Shown in pieces: positions 53,421-64,000 of a stretch of DNA of 64,000 bases. The translations under genes and the position numbers were made by a program. The notes below the pieces were generated by a model, which was given only the letters and a program-made list of their open reading frames with translations, was not told where the DNA came from and did no database searches. Numbering within the stretch: position 1 is the first letter of the stretch; each line of letters begins with the position of its first letter. The DNA is from Xylogone sp. PMI_703 (lineage: Eukaryota > Ascomycota > Leotiomycetes): assembly GCA_021399445.1 (NCBI GenBank), contig JAJTUQ010000018.1:62001-126000 (forward strand), given 5' to 3'.

Positions 53421-54769
53421 ATGCAGGCGCATCAGGAGCTCGAAGACAGGGACGTCGAATCATTCTGCTACTCGATGCCTGGAGTACTACCTGCTGGCGA
53501 GCGAGGTATGGATTATGAGGACGGCTTGGACGAGCATCTCCATAACTCCCTCGTACAGAAATTCAGCGAGCTGAGTATTGATGATCCATCATTAAATCCA
53601 TATATCTACCGGAACCCTGAATCCCTTTGCGTCTCCCTGCCAACACTAGCCTGTGAGCACGGATCCTGCTCAGTCTATATGCTGAGGCATGAAGGACATC
53701 ACAGCTGTTTTCAAGTGGGGGAGGCGACGGCACGACCCTCACAACTAGCTCGAGTGTCACAGAATACAGCGGGCCAAAAGGATTTGTTAAGTGAAGCCGA
53801 GGAGGCGTTGCGACGCCACATTATCGATAAAACCAATAGGATATATGCTGGACAAGGTCCAGATATAGCTGGAGCCTTCCTTTCTGCTGTCTGCACTTTG
53901 TCGAGCGAGAGATTTGATCAGCTCTGGGCAGGTATCCTCCGTGATTTGAGCTTCAATAACCATGCCACTACTTCTTCCAGCGACACAAGGTCCAAAACGT
54001 GCGATTTGAGCAGGCATGCGAAGCCCCGTACCGCTGCAGAAAGGACACAGATCTGGGAGAGGAAGCTTGACAGATTCACTATGAACGTTGTAGGAACCTT
54101 AACACGGTTCGTAAACCGCTATTGGGAACGGCTTGTTGCCGGGCTAGAAGTACGACGATTTCAAGAAGACGAATTGGCTGCAGACAAGCGATTGTACCGC
54201 CTCTGCCATTATCTCGAGCTCCGGAGGCTGGAGCAGGAAGCGGAGTTGTGCTGGCTGCAGCGGGCTCTGGCATTAATCAGGAATCTGCGCGACTTCGAAG
54301 ATTATTTGGTGAAGAATGGCCACCCATTGTCCAAAGGTTCAAACCAACGGCTTCGCCATGCTTATCTCAAAGAAATCTATGCTGCTGGCTCAACCCACTC
54401 CGACTCGGTTCTGAAAATAGCCTTTAAGGAAGACCTCCGATACGCTTTTCGTTGGATGATCTTCATCAGACCTTTTGGCCTAGGTGCTATCTTTGTCTGT
54501 GGTGAAGAGATTTCGAAACTGGTGTAGGTCAACTTTGTTTGATTAGTGCAACTGCTAACTCGGTGTGGTTTGCTAGATACAAGACGTCAGGTAACAATAA
54601 CGGAGATCTCGAGTGGTTGGCTGGACAGCTCCAACATTGTCATAAAATCAATTTCCAGGCCCTCTGTGATATATTCTATATACCGGTAACTGACATGCTC
54701 CAGCATCACCGATTGGGAGATCATCTACCTAAATCCAGACTTATTAACATGATTCAAACTGTTGCCTAG
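53421..54769 (+). CDS. Uncharacterised two-exon protein
   Basis: Exons 53421-54523 and 54577-54769 (53-nt intron with CTAAC branch) give 431 residues from ATG 53421. A Cys/His-bearing segment (LACEHGSCSVYMLRHEGHHSC, about residues 75-100) may bind metal; it is followed by helical Arg/Glu-rich sequence (WERLVAGLEVRRFQEDELA). The second exon (DLEWLAGQLQHCHKINFQAL) extends the frame without stops, which supports splicing. Base composition is more GC-rich than its flanks. No family recognised. Confidence 0.55.
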
Positions 54770-54862
54770 TCGGACGTCCCGCCTTGTTTAATCAGTTAAT
54801 AACTCTCATTTAAAACGGTTCGTAGGACTAACCTTCACTATCTTTAACCGTCGGTTACTGCT

Positions 54863-55146
54863 TAGTTGGGAGACGAGTTTCCCAAGACAATCACGCGCCC
54901 AAGTGGGAGACGAGTTTCCCAAGGCTCTCACTCGATTAGTTAGGGGATGCGTTTCCCAAGACTTCCCACTCGCTTAGTTAGGAGATGCGTTTCCTAAGAC
55001 TTCTCACTCGCTTAGTTAGGAGATGAGTTTCCCAAGATAGTCACACGCCCCAGTGGGAGACAAGTTTCCCAAGACTGGCCTCCTTTTCTCTCGCCATCTT
55101 TTGACCGCCACTCGCTTAAGTGAGAGACGGCTCCCAAAACCTTCCC
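54863..55146. repeat. Minisatellite, about 38-bp units
   Basis: Six clear copies and one degenerate copy of GGGAGACGAGTTTCCCAAG with a CACTCGCTTAGTTAG-like linker, at about 54866, 54904, 54943, 54979, 55017, 55054 and 55122. Each unit contains a short GGGA...TCCC dyad. Confidence 0.85.
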
Positions 55147-55149
55147 CCC

Positions 55150-57215
55150 AAAGGCTGACCTATAGTTTGCCTGCTAAGATATCGAAACCTTCACGTGATA
55201 TAAAAGGGTATTGTTAACGTAATTCCTGCTAAGGACAGTCAAACTGGCAGTAAAAATCTCCGCAAAACTGATTAAAAGCACCACCGGCCGTATCAACGAA
55301 AGATTGGTATTTATACCTATAGCTCTTCTGATTATGCCTTTTAAGTTATATATATCTAATGAATAATTACCAGTTATCGTCCTGTAACTGTTGTTATATG
55401 TGAATATCTTAAGACTTATAGACCGTAGATCCCGGGTGGTCACCGCGAATCACCCTAACCGTCCAGCTTATATTAATATACATATAACGATTCGAGATAA
55501 CACAACTAAAGCGGATGTTAAGACATAGCAAAAAGTTTAGGACGGTGATGAATATACTAAGGATGTTGGAGCTGCAAATACGGGCTAGAACCCAGTGTTA
55601 CTCGATGCTGAGTTATTGTTTTGTTCTTGAAGGCTCAGTTACCAATTGCTCGATTTTCCCTTTTCCTTATGAAGTGTCTTGAAGGTTATATGGCAGCTGA
55701 AAGTCAAGTTCTTACTATGACACCCAACGAAGAAGAAACTTTCCGAGTAGCATCTGTCCTTACGCAGCAAGAAGCCCACCGCGCCGATACGAGTCCATTG
55801 CTTATAGGGGTCTCAAGTTTCTTCCTCGTGAGAATATGGAGTTATAGTCTATGTGCTTTTGTTCTTCAGCCGTTCTCCCACAAGAATTTGATTGGCATAA
55901 GAAGATAGTGCAGTTGTGGTCATACTGTCAATAATCCCGTCGACGGCGTCGAAAGCCGCTTCGGCTCTTCCCCTTGCTTTATCATGACTATTAGCCTGTC
56001 TCCAAGTTTCTGGAGTGATGCAAGAACCTTTCGAGTGGTAATAACTTAAGGGACAAGGTCTTTAATGAAATTACAAAGAACTTGCTGTAACCGTGTCTGT
56101 TCTTTAAGTTGATATTCGATAAACGGCTTGTTATCTTCTTTTAAAGTTTTAGTCAAGTGTCTTCTCGGTTGCCTATTTATTATCTCGTTATAAGTTTAAA
56201 AGAAGTAATCCTTCTGTTAAGATCGTTTTATTAACAAAGATTAATGTTATAAATCTTTGTTATATAACCTTTAACCTTTGAAATGCTAGAAATTATTAAG
56301 AATTACCTTATTAGTTATACACATAAAGTGAACACAAGTAATCAACTGGTTCATTAGGATATAGTTTAAGTGATAAACCCTCTGAATATAAGCTATTATG
56401 TGTAATACACAAGAAAACGTGGATATTTGTTGTTTATAGCTTAATCACATGTTTTTGAGATAAAGGATATATTAAGTCTTTTTGCAGATAAGTAAAAGCT
56501 GTTTATATTGTGACTTAAATGTAGAATAAAAAGGCTTTTACTTGATTACATTTTTCCATATAACTAAAGGACGTTTTAGTTATTAAGTTTAACACTCTTA
56601 GCGTAAGGTAAATACAGTAAAAAGAACAATTACAGTTATCTTCTAAGTAATTATTTGTTATAAAATTAAGTATAACATGCCATTTTTCCTTACCGCGGTA
56701 TCTACAGATTGTGTTTTAGTTTGTAAGAAAATATACTAGAGAAGAAAGAAAATATACTATTAACTGCATTAAGTAAAACTCAGTAAAAATTAATACACTG
56801 TCAAGATGTCTAACAAGTTTATAGCTGTCCTAATTCGTTTGAGGTAAAACTTAACTTGGAATAGAGGAAAGCTAATGTTTTTAACTTTACCTATAGTTTA
56901 TTCTTTAGCACGAACCGCTAAAAGACAGGACGTTTAAGCTACTCTGGTTTCCAGTGCACCTGTATAGTCTGTTGGCCTATATGTTAAAAGGTTTGTCTTG
57001 AAAAATTTGTTAGGCGAATGGAAGCCGTTTTTGGCTCCTGAAAATCTGGATCCTGGATTGTTGATCTTCCCTTAGAACCTACATAACTGGGAGATGCTTA
57101 GCCGAACTGTAATACTATAAATACAAACACGCATTACTATTTTACTTTAGATTATCATTTGACGTTCTTCTAGTAGCTCTAAATACCAAAAAGAAAAACA
57201 TTATAAATCGGCAAC
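55150..57215. other. AT-rich gene desert, probably RIP-affected
   Basis: Two kilobases of AT-rich sequence with stops in all frames; only a 95-codon frame at 55621-55908 stands out and it has no known domain. Composition resembles decayed repeats, though I could not identify the source. Confidence 0.5.
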
Positions 57216-58373
57216 ATGCTTACTTACACAACTGCACCTCTTTTGCTCGCTGTTAGCTTCTGGCTCTACTTTACGGGATCTTTTTTCTTTGATGTAGTTC
57301 ACTATCTTCTCCACAAATGCTCAAAATCTTCATATCAAACCTTACGCCTCATCGGATATGTTCATAAAGTACATCATCTATACTTTAACCGGAATCTTAG
57401 ATTTGACCACAGATATGCTTGGCAAAATACGTGCATAGAGTTACCCCTTGAGTTGTCGTGTCAGCTGGTTGGATCTTGTTTAGGTTACCTTATTGCACAT
57501 TTCTTGCCGTACATTAGAGCAAGATGCTCCATAGAGGTACTCTACATTGTCTTCGTTCTTGAGACCTCCCGAGTCTTTGTTGTCGCTCTCTTTAACGGGA
57601 TGGACTCAAACCATAAATCCTATTCTGTTGTACCCAAAGATCCCGGGACTTTCCTCATTGGGCCGCAATACCACGCGTTGCATCATATCAATCCATCTGC
57701 CTATATCAGCTCCTCATTTCGCCTCTTTGACTGGCTATTTGGCACTTCCTATACTCTGCGTTCCCGCCGAGTCACGCTCACTGGAGCATCTGGTGCGTTT
57801 GGCAACGCCATAAAGAAGAAGCTACAAGGCGAGAAGGTGACCTGTATCCAGGAGCTCAAATTCGGGATAGACTGGACCTTCGAAGACTATTCTCGTACAT
57901 TAAACGTCCTAGCAAATACTGACATTCTTATTCTTGCTCACGGATCTAAAGGGGAAGATGCTATGGAGGCTAATTATGAAGCTCCCATTGCTTTCATTAG
58001 GGCATTTAAAAGCCATTATCAACCTCGACCCGGAAATCTCCTCCTCCCGGAGGTCTGGTATGTTGGGAGCGAGATCGAAATACATCCCACCTGGGGCCTG
58101 GAGAGTCTGCGGAAATATTCGAGGAGCAAGAGAAAGTTTGCCAAGCATGCTAGCAAGTATTATGAGGACTCAGACATCTTGTATAGGCATATTGTACCTT
58201 CAGCATTTCGGTCGCGTATGGGGTGGGCAATTATGGGGCCGGACTGGGCGGCGATGCTCGCGCTATGGTGGATTAAGCGGGGCGCCAGGTATGTTCCCGT
58301 GACGTATACAGGTTTGGCTTTTTGGGGTTATCTGAAGTGGGTGTACCAGAGATCGACCTATAGTAACGTTTGA
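57216..58373 (+). CDS. Fatty-acid hydroxylase (sterol desaturase) fused to short-chain dehydrogenase
   Basis: Intronless 385-residue frame. The N-terminal half is a membrane-bound di-iron hydroxylase: HYLLH, HKVHH and HALHH give the expected His clusters, with several TM helices. From about residue 185 an SDR domain begins with TGASGAFG (Rossmann loop), then LILAHGS, a Ser in VGSEIE and YSRSK (YxxxK), so both centres look intact. The same order occurs in proteins annotated bifunctional sterol desaturase/SDR and, loosely, in plant CER1/CER3 wax enzymes. It probably acts on a lipid in the ER; the substrate is unknown. Confidence 0.85.
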   Translation: MLTYTTAPLLLAVSFWLYFTGSFFFDVVHYLLHKCSKSSYQTLRLIGYVHKVHHLYFNRNLRFDHRYAWQNTCIELPLELSCQLVGSCLGYLIAHFLPYIRARCSIEVLYIVFVLETSRVFVVALFNGMDSNHKSYSVVPKDPGTFLIGPQYHALHHINPSAYISSSFRLFDWLFGTSYTLRSRRVTLTGASGAFGNAIKKKLQGEKVTCIQELKFGIDWTFEDYSRTLNVLANTDILILAHGSKGEDAMEANYEAPIAFIRAFKSHYQPRPGNLLLPEVWYVGSEIEIHPTWGLESLRKYSRSKRKFAKHASKYYEDSDILYRHIVPSAFRSRMGWAIMGPDWAAMLALWWIKRGARYVPVTYTGLAFWGYLKWVYQRSTYSNV

Positions 58374-59048
58374 ATGTGAATGATTCCATGGAGTTATATT
58401 GAGGTAATCCAAGTTTTCCTGTGGGAGTCTTCTGGCATCGTAATCTGAGAGTGCCCATTTCCAGCAACGTAAGGTATCTACGACATCTTGTTAAGTACAG
58501 AAGAGAGTATGTTGCCGCCCAAGGCTAACATGGGCGGCTAGTTATCTGACCCGTTGGTTACCTTACGAGACATTATGCGCGGGATGTACTTCGAATTGGA
58601 GTCGCTCAACTAAAACTGAGCTGGTATTCTCTGACGTTTAGCATGAAAGTAACCATGTAATCCATCGTTGTCAAGTTTGACTATAAGATTTTCCATTTCC
58701 ACGTACTTACCCTTTCCGCACGCACGTGGGTTTAAGTCCTTCGCAACAAGAACCACTTTGGTTCTTGAGTTGTAAAAAATGAAAATTTTGCTAAGTCAGA
58801 TCTCCAAATCTAGCGAAAAACTTACGGCAATTAACACATAATACGAACTAGTGCAACTACAAGAGTAGCTTAGCCACTCTTTATATGACAGTCATTCGTA
58901 TAAAATCAAGAATTTTTAATCTCTTCTACAAAACCTTGAAGTCGCGTAGATCTCCGTTTTGGCGTATTGTTTTCTAAAACATACTGCAAACGAATACAAG
59001 CTTGTTGTACCCTTTTCTTCCTCTTCTTATTCACTCCTTTTCCAATTC
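58374..59048. other. Intergenic region between convergent genes
   Basis: 675 bases without a supported gene. Confidence 0.4.
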
Positions 59049-59687
59049 TTACATAAATCCTCTGTAGATTCTACGGATGAAGAATAACCTGTCAGATCGG
59101 AAAACACAACTAATAACGATCTTGAGTGATTGAAGTTCTTCGCTTCTCATGAGGATTTCAAAACATTTCGGGCTTGGCTTGTTTAAGTAAAGTGTTATAT
59201 CACGTATCCGTTTCAGTGCTGATATAGGAAATTTCTGAATGCTTGATCCGTGAAACTCAAACTTGTTGTGACCATAAAACAACCGTGAGGCCTCTTCTTT
59301 CATTTGCTTTGACGTATAAAAGAGGTTCAAGTCCAGATGAGGTCGTTGGAGAAATGGTTGAAAAGGGTACGGCTGGACCAGGATATATTCTAGTATCATT
59401 TTCCGAATTTCGGGAGGAAAGCGACTAAACTGCAGAGGCGATCTAAGCATTTCAGTACTTATCGCCCTAATACACGTTATTTTTTCAGTGCACCTAATAA
59501 CAAGAGTTACATACTGCCTGAGAGTGTGTCTCGCGAGCTTGATCTCTTCGGTACTGGCCTTACAGGCTTCTAGTTCCTCTCTGTCTAGCGGCAGATAGGA
59601 ATTCACCATCCATTCCTCTTCCAGCTTCTTCAATTTTTCTTCCGCGCGAACTCTCTGTTCTTTTGCCCATTTCGAAAAATCCATCAT
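59049..59687 (-). CDS. 2EXR/F-box-like fungal protein
   Basis: Intronless 212-residue frame. A coiled N-terminus (residues 1-60) is followed by the fungal 2EXR-type pattern: FSRFPPEIRKMILEYILV, then LNLFYTSKQMKEEASRLFYG and KFEF. Such proteins are abundant in Pezizomycotina and related to F-box proteins; targets are unknown. Confidence 0.72.
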   Translation of the reverse strand: MMDFSKWAKEQRVRAEEKLKKLEEEWMVNSYLPLDREELEACKASTEEIKLARHTLRQYVTLVIRCTEKITCIRAISTEMLRSPLQFSRFPPEIRKMILEYILVQPYPFQPFLQRPHLDLNLFYTSKQMKEEASRLFYGHNKFEFHGSSIQKFPISALKRIRDITLYLNKPSPKCFEILMRSEELQSLKIVISCVFRSDRLFFIRRIYRGFM

Positions 59688-60450
59688 GTTAACTTCGTCA
59701 TGTATAAGGTACTACCATTAGGTGTAACTCTTAAGAGCAATTCCAAAAGCACAAAAAGACGGAAGTCAGGTGACTCCATATTACTTCATAGCCAGAGCTC
59801 TCTAGGTAAGTTAGGACCTCGTCCTTATATAACTAGCTCTAACAGGGGTGTTAAGCAACGTAAACCAGCTAACGTTTCGTGGCGTCCAGTCATTACACTT
59901 TGGTGCACCCCTCGCAATTATGTCTGCAACAAACAAGGAAAATCCTTGTCAGCCTTGCTGTAAGTACTCCGTGCCGTTCCCCCTCACCCGCATTACTCCT
60001 TATTCGCCATGGTCTGGCTCCTACCCCAGGCCTGAGAGTGGTCTTCGTATCCAGGATCAGAAGAGAAGAATGGGTTGGCCAGAAAGAGAGACTTTATGAG
60101 AACAGAATAAAGAACTTCCCTCTGTGCTGGTTTATTTTCAATCTTTATACTACAATAACGTTGTGCCAGATAAGTAAAGGAGGGGTGTCAGAGCGCTGTG
60201 GGCCAGTACAGCGGGTATGGCCGAGAGCACGAATCAGCACAGGGGGCACGGCAATTAGGGACGGTATAACCACCATATAGCTAGTTATTAGGGAGGTTGC
60301 GCCTATTAATACAACGATTCCTACCTGTATTTAAGGCTAGAGATCCAATTCGTATTGTTATCTTAGAGCTTAGCTACCGAATATACGCTGTATCGTCGCA
60401 TCTTGACCTTCCTTCACGCTGTGCAACCAACACCTCTGACAGGGGGCTAA
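59688..60450. other. Intergenic region with weak coding signal
   Basis: An ATG at about 59919 could start a small spliced frame continuing to 60280, but there is no family match and I do not call it. Confidence 0.3.
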
Positions 60451-60453
60451 TCT

Positions 60454-60663
60454 AGCGTTTACCTGGTCTGGAGCGATCTAGAACCTGAATTTTCTACGTT
60501 TGTAGACTTGGTGTCAGCTCCACAATATGTCTATTGTTTTTCCCTTGAAAGCACAAATATTACACCGAGTGAATCATTCCGTAAACGGAAAGGATTTGTT
60601 ACTAATAGCTTCGACTGGGCGAAACTTAATGTAATCGAGAAATTAACAGCGAGAGCCATTTAA
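60454..60663 (+). pseudogene. Orphan C-terminal coding fragment
   Basis: About 70 codons without an ATG read smoothly to a stop: VWSDLEPEFSTFVDLV, YVYCFSLESTNI, RKRKGFVTNSFDWAKL. This looks like the last exon or a truncated remnant of a gene whose upstream part is missing. Family not recognised. Confidence 0.35.
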
Positions 60664-61175
60664 ACTATAATAAATTGAGGATTAGGGTTTTAAAAGAAAC
60701 CACAAGAGCCGTTCTGCAGAGGAGTGAACAACAATAAACGATGTAGCCCTCTTTAAAACCTTTTGTAATATACCATCAGTGCGAAAAATCAAGTCTGTAA
60801 CTATCCATGATCGCGTGAGAGACAATAAACACTCCATAATCTGAGAAATTCGTATACACTTGTGATACAACAGTAATGAAGACCTGAGCGGATAGATGTG
60901 ATGTTTGAGAGACTCATTGGTTGGTTTTTTGTATTAAAGCCTTCTCGAGAGTATTTGACAGTTCGCATCCAAGTTAAGCCTTTCCTTGTAAATAATCCAT
61001 CGTGAAGCAATTTTAGACTGTTTCAGCGTCGAGGGTGAATCTTGTGGACCTCGGCGACATGATTTCTGAAATGATCTTTGTTGTTGAGAACCACCCTGCG
61101 ATCCATACACACAGGATGCACGCAAAAAACTGGTAAATTTGCTGGCATCCGGTCTAGGTGATGAACCTTCTGGAC
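60664..61175. other. Intergenic region
   Basis: No gene supported; minus-strand frames here lack domains. Confidence 0.35.
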
Positions 61176-61179
61176 ATGA

Positions 61180-61673
61180 GACGAAAGATTTATTAGAAGG
61201 AAGGATACCCTAATTAATAAGCCTCACGAGCTTGCGGGGTTTTGTGACGCTGACATATCACTTACCATCCGTAACCGCAAAACTGGCCGTTATTTTACTT
61301 ACAATTCGATTGATATTGAGTCTTGGCCACCATCTAAGGAACAAATAGTAAGTTTGCCTATTTGATTTTGAGAGCATGTCGTTAACAGAGATAGCAACAA
61401 TGGTATCCCAGCGATCTTGTATCCCGCAGGATTTCAATGTTAAGCAGCAGAAAGGTAAATCTTGTTTGGGACAGGATAAGGGACAGCCTGCGAATAATAG
61501 AAAAGCTCATTCAGATGATAGTAGATCATGGGAAATTGAATTTCAAGCCCTGCGATAGGTACTATGGATCTAAAGCATTTCATATTGTGCGTGCTTGCAG
61601 TATTATCGATAAGGCATATTTAGATACATACCGCGAACTTATTGGCTCCCAACAAATCAACAAATGCGCCTAA
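61180..61673 (+). pseudogene. MADS-box-like gene copy, 5' end broken
   Basis: An exon ending at 61347 and a second exon 61395-61673 (47-nt intron) mirror the gene at 24-388. FIRRKDTLINKPHELAGF, CDADISLTIRNRKTGRYF and SWPPSKEQI are close to that copy; the second exon starts QQW and runs on into a longer helical tail (VWDRIRDSLRIIEKLI). Directly upstream of the core an in-frame TGA (61177-61179) and no Met are found, so the start is lost unless another exon supplies it. From 61180 the remaining frame is open. Confidence 0.55.
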
Positions 61674-61827
61674 AATAGCCTTATAAATATACGAAGTTTA
61701 GTTGTATCTAATATTTGTCGGCATTTGTTTATTATTCTAGCTCTTAATATAGACTTCAGTAATCCTATATATGTGCATTACAAGCTGCTGTCGTATTGTG
61801 CTCATTTAACAACGGGTTACAGCTGAG

Positions 61828-64000
61828 ATGATTGATCAGTTGTTCTTGGCTGGGAGTCGAGTTACACTAGCAAGACCACGACCACGACCATACACCGTTA
61901 AGCTGCTGGTAAGTAACAAAACAAACCCCGATTGAAATAACAAGACTAGGTGATGTTTACACTAGCACTGACAATATTGACAATATACTAGTTCCAGGTC
62001 TCTTGCCTTCGCAACCCCTCTCGCTTCTTCGCACACAGTCATAACTTGTTTCGACAGCGGGGAAAGAAGCTTTCATTTTCCCCATCCCATGAACAACAGG
62101 AGGTCGTGAAACTCTGCTCTCTGAAGAACGTTGTGGTGCAGGCGCGGCCAGGGTCAGGCAAAACGGCTACAGCAGAGGCTATTGTTGCCGCCAACCCAGA
62201 CAAGCGAGTAGCCATACTTACCTACTCGAAGAGACTTCAACTGGAAACCTATCGCCGGCTCCGTACTTACTCTAACTGCGATGTTTTCACGTTCCACGCA
62301 ATGGCCGGCTCGCTTTTTGGAGCTACTATATATAATGATGCCAAACTATCCGAGCAGAGAAGACAAGTCCTTCGTTGCAACGAGCTTCCTCAATGGAGTT
62401 CTGCACCTTTTGATATCATTGTGTTGGACGAGTTTCAGGATTGTACTGACCTCATCTTCTGGCTAACCAATTGCTTCATCCTGGCCAACGAGCAGAAGAC
62501 AGGGAAATCTCCTCGGCTCGTCGTGCTCGGTGACGAGAGGCAATCCATCTACCGATTCCGTGGTGCCGATCACCGTTATCTTACTCTAGCTCCTGAGTTA
62601 CTACGTCCTATTAACCCCTACCCCTTCGTCAGGACTCCGTTGAGCCAAAGCTTTCGACTATCAGATCAGACAGTTCGGTTTATCAACCATACTTTTCTCG
62701 GTGGTGAATCGTGCATCACAAGCTCAAAGCCTGGTCCTAAACCCATTGTCATAAGATGTAACACACGTCATGACTGCTATGCGTTAGCTAAGAAACTATC
62801 AACTCTTATTAAGCAACACGGAGCCAAGAATACAGCAATTATAGCACCGTCTGTACGCAACTGGGCATTAAAAAGATTGATCAACGTATTGTCTAAGAAA
62901 CACCACGTGCCAATTGCTGTACCAATCGATGATGAGATTCCTCTGGATGAAACGGTGGTCTATGGAAAGCTGTGCGTTTCCACCATCCACCAGTTCAAAG
63001 GCAGCGAGCGTGATTTGATCATTCTCTTCGATATAGACTCCTCTTTTTTCAGTTATCTTGGCCGCGACCTTCCGGACGACAGCTGCCCCAACGAGATTTT
63101 TGTGGCTTTAACGCGTGCCGGGAAACAGCTTGTCTTGGTCCACAATGAGGCTGAGAAACTCATGCCTTTCGTATCGGTGGAAGCTTTGTACGAAACAGCC
63201 GAGGTTGTTAACATGACAAGCAGTCAAGCAAGAATTACGCCGCCCGACACACCCGGCCGGCCTTTGGAGCTCGGACTTAAGCTGCCGCGTTCAAACGGCG
63301 TCCGAGACGCGACCCGACACATACGGGGCGAATCTCTGCATGAAATCGTTAAGCGTGACCTGTATACTCAACAACTCTCGCCACCTCTACCCGAGAAGGA
63401 ACATATTGACATACCTAGTGTTGTCCCTACAGATTTACGACGGGGGTTCCATGAAGCCGTTAGCGATATAAATGGCCTTGTTGTTGTCGCAGCTTTCGAG
63501 CATGATATTTTTGGAACGCTAAATACGCTCGGCGGCGACCAAAGCATTATTGACCTAAGACTCCCCGTCTGTCCGCTGCAACGAGTTTCTCAGCTTTGTC
63601 GATATGCGTGTGAGCATGCAGCTCGGCTTTCAGGCTATCAGCCGCGTGTTATCCAGATGAAAAATCACGGATTCGACTGGATCAAGCCTGGAGACCTTGC
63701 CTTAGCTCGGAGTCGGCTCCAAGAGGAATTGAGAGATTTGGTCCTAAATCTTAGGTTTGAGGTTGAAGCCGAGCAAGATTTCAGTATTGACAATCAGAAA
63801 ACCCGACTGCAAGGTCGCGCCGATATTGTCGCAATTTCCTCCTCAGATTGCGAGGATAATGAAAACGTTGAGTCTATATGGGAGATCAAGTTTGTCTCGC
63901 AACTTTCCAACGAGCATATTGTACAGGCATGCATGTATACTTATTTGTTCGCCCCGCAGGCCGGCGAGTTGCCTCGTACTATACTTTATAACGTGCGGGA
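61828..64000 (+). CDS. UvrD-type SF1 helicase with C-terminal RecB-like nuclease (partial)
   Basis: Exons 61828-61908 and 61998 to beyond the window end (89-nt intron). Helicase motifs run in order: I ARPGSGKT, II LDEFQD, III GDERQSIYRFRGAD, IV LSQSFR, V VSTIHQFKGSERDL, VI FVALTRAGKQL. After about residue 440 comes a linker with TPPDTPGRP, and near the end a PD-(D/E)XK signature: GRADIVAIS, then WEIKF and a Q-x(3)-YxY-like helix (VQACMYTYLF). This combination, helicase plus RecB/Cas4-like nuclease, is typical of DNA end-processing enzymes and of mobile-element or defence proteins. The cellular role in fungi is not established. No stop codon is reached by base 64000. Confidence 0.88.

Noticed and set aside
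59918..60280. Possible small spliced gene
   Set aside because: A splice model keeps a frame open, but there is no family match and the intron is not typical, so support is too weak.
1..64000. DUF3435 tyrosine-recombinase captain of a Starship
   Set aside because: No frame shows the expected recombinase pattern; it may lie outside the window or be degraded beyond recognition.
1..64000. tRNA or rRNA genes
   Set aside because: No convincing cloverleaf with matching B-box and acceptor ends was found by eye.

Overview
The window is from a filamentous ascomycete (Pezizomycotina). Genes carry short GT-AG introns, mostly 45-53 nt, with CTAAC/CTGAC-like branch sites. The families are fungal: HET/NB-ARC/TPR STAND proteins, DUF3723, fungal patatins, SUR7/PalI, DUF7924, DUF7587 and 2EXR/F-box proteins. 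Some regions are AT-rich and show C-to-T/G-to-A stop codons typical of repeat-induced point mutation (RIP). I cannot fix the genus.

Layout. 0-0.4 kb: small MADS-like gene. 0.9-9.0 kb: decayed region with pogo transposon remains and a HET-NB-ARC-TPR pseudogene. 9.4-19.3 kb: five minus-strand genes (proline/glycine-rich protein with a Trp/Gln repeat, JmjC protein, DUF7924 nuclease-fold protein, transthyretin-like/homeodomain-like fusion, Cys-rich protein). 19.7-30.4 kb: ferric reductase, a second MADS-like gene on the opposite strand, DUF3723 protein, a palindromic repeat array, a 130-bp MITE, and a patatin-like protein. 31.5-33 kb: second transthyretin-like gene. 33-45 kb: F-box protein, coiled-coil proteins, kinase-like protein, small membrane proteins (DUF7727, SUR7/PalI) and a frameshifted DUF7587 gene. 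45.3-50.75 kb: solo LTR and a complete but coding-defective Ty1/copia element. 51.9-59.7 kb: MpaB/DUF2236 protein, unknown two-exon gene, minisatellite, AT-rich desert, fatty-acid-hydroxylase/SDR fusion and 2EXR-type protein. 61.2-64 kb: third MADS-like copy and a UvrD-type helicase with a RecB-like nuclease domain, running off the end.

Main interpretation. An NLR-type STAND gene, a ferric reductase, a patatin-like gene and a DUF3723 gene lie within 27 kb. These are the four accessory families reported as typical cargo of Starship giant transposons, so the left half looks like Starship-type cargo or its remains. No DUF3435 captain recombinase is visible. The least familiar part is the 9.4-19.3 kb minus-strand block: three of its proteins share an RRSxR[LI] motif, and one joins a transthyretin/HIUase-like fold to a homeodomain-like helix-turn-helix. 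A second transthyretin-like paralogue lies about 14 kb away. I propose this as a candidate undescribed module; its function is unknown.

Exon boundaries were worked out by hand from splice signals and reading-frame continuity. Coordinates given for spliced genes are outer limits of the coding region, with exons named in the text.
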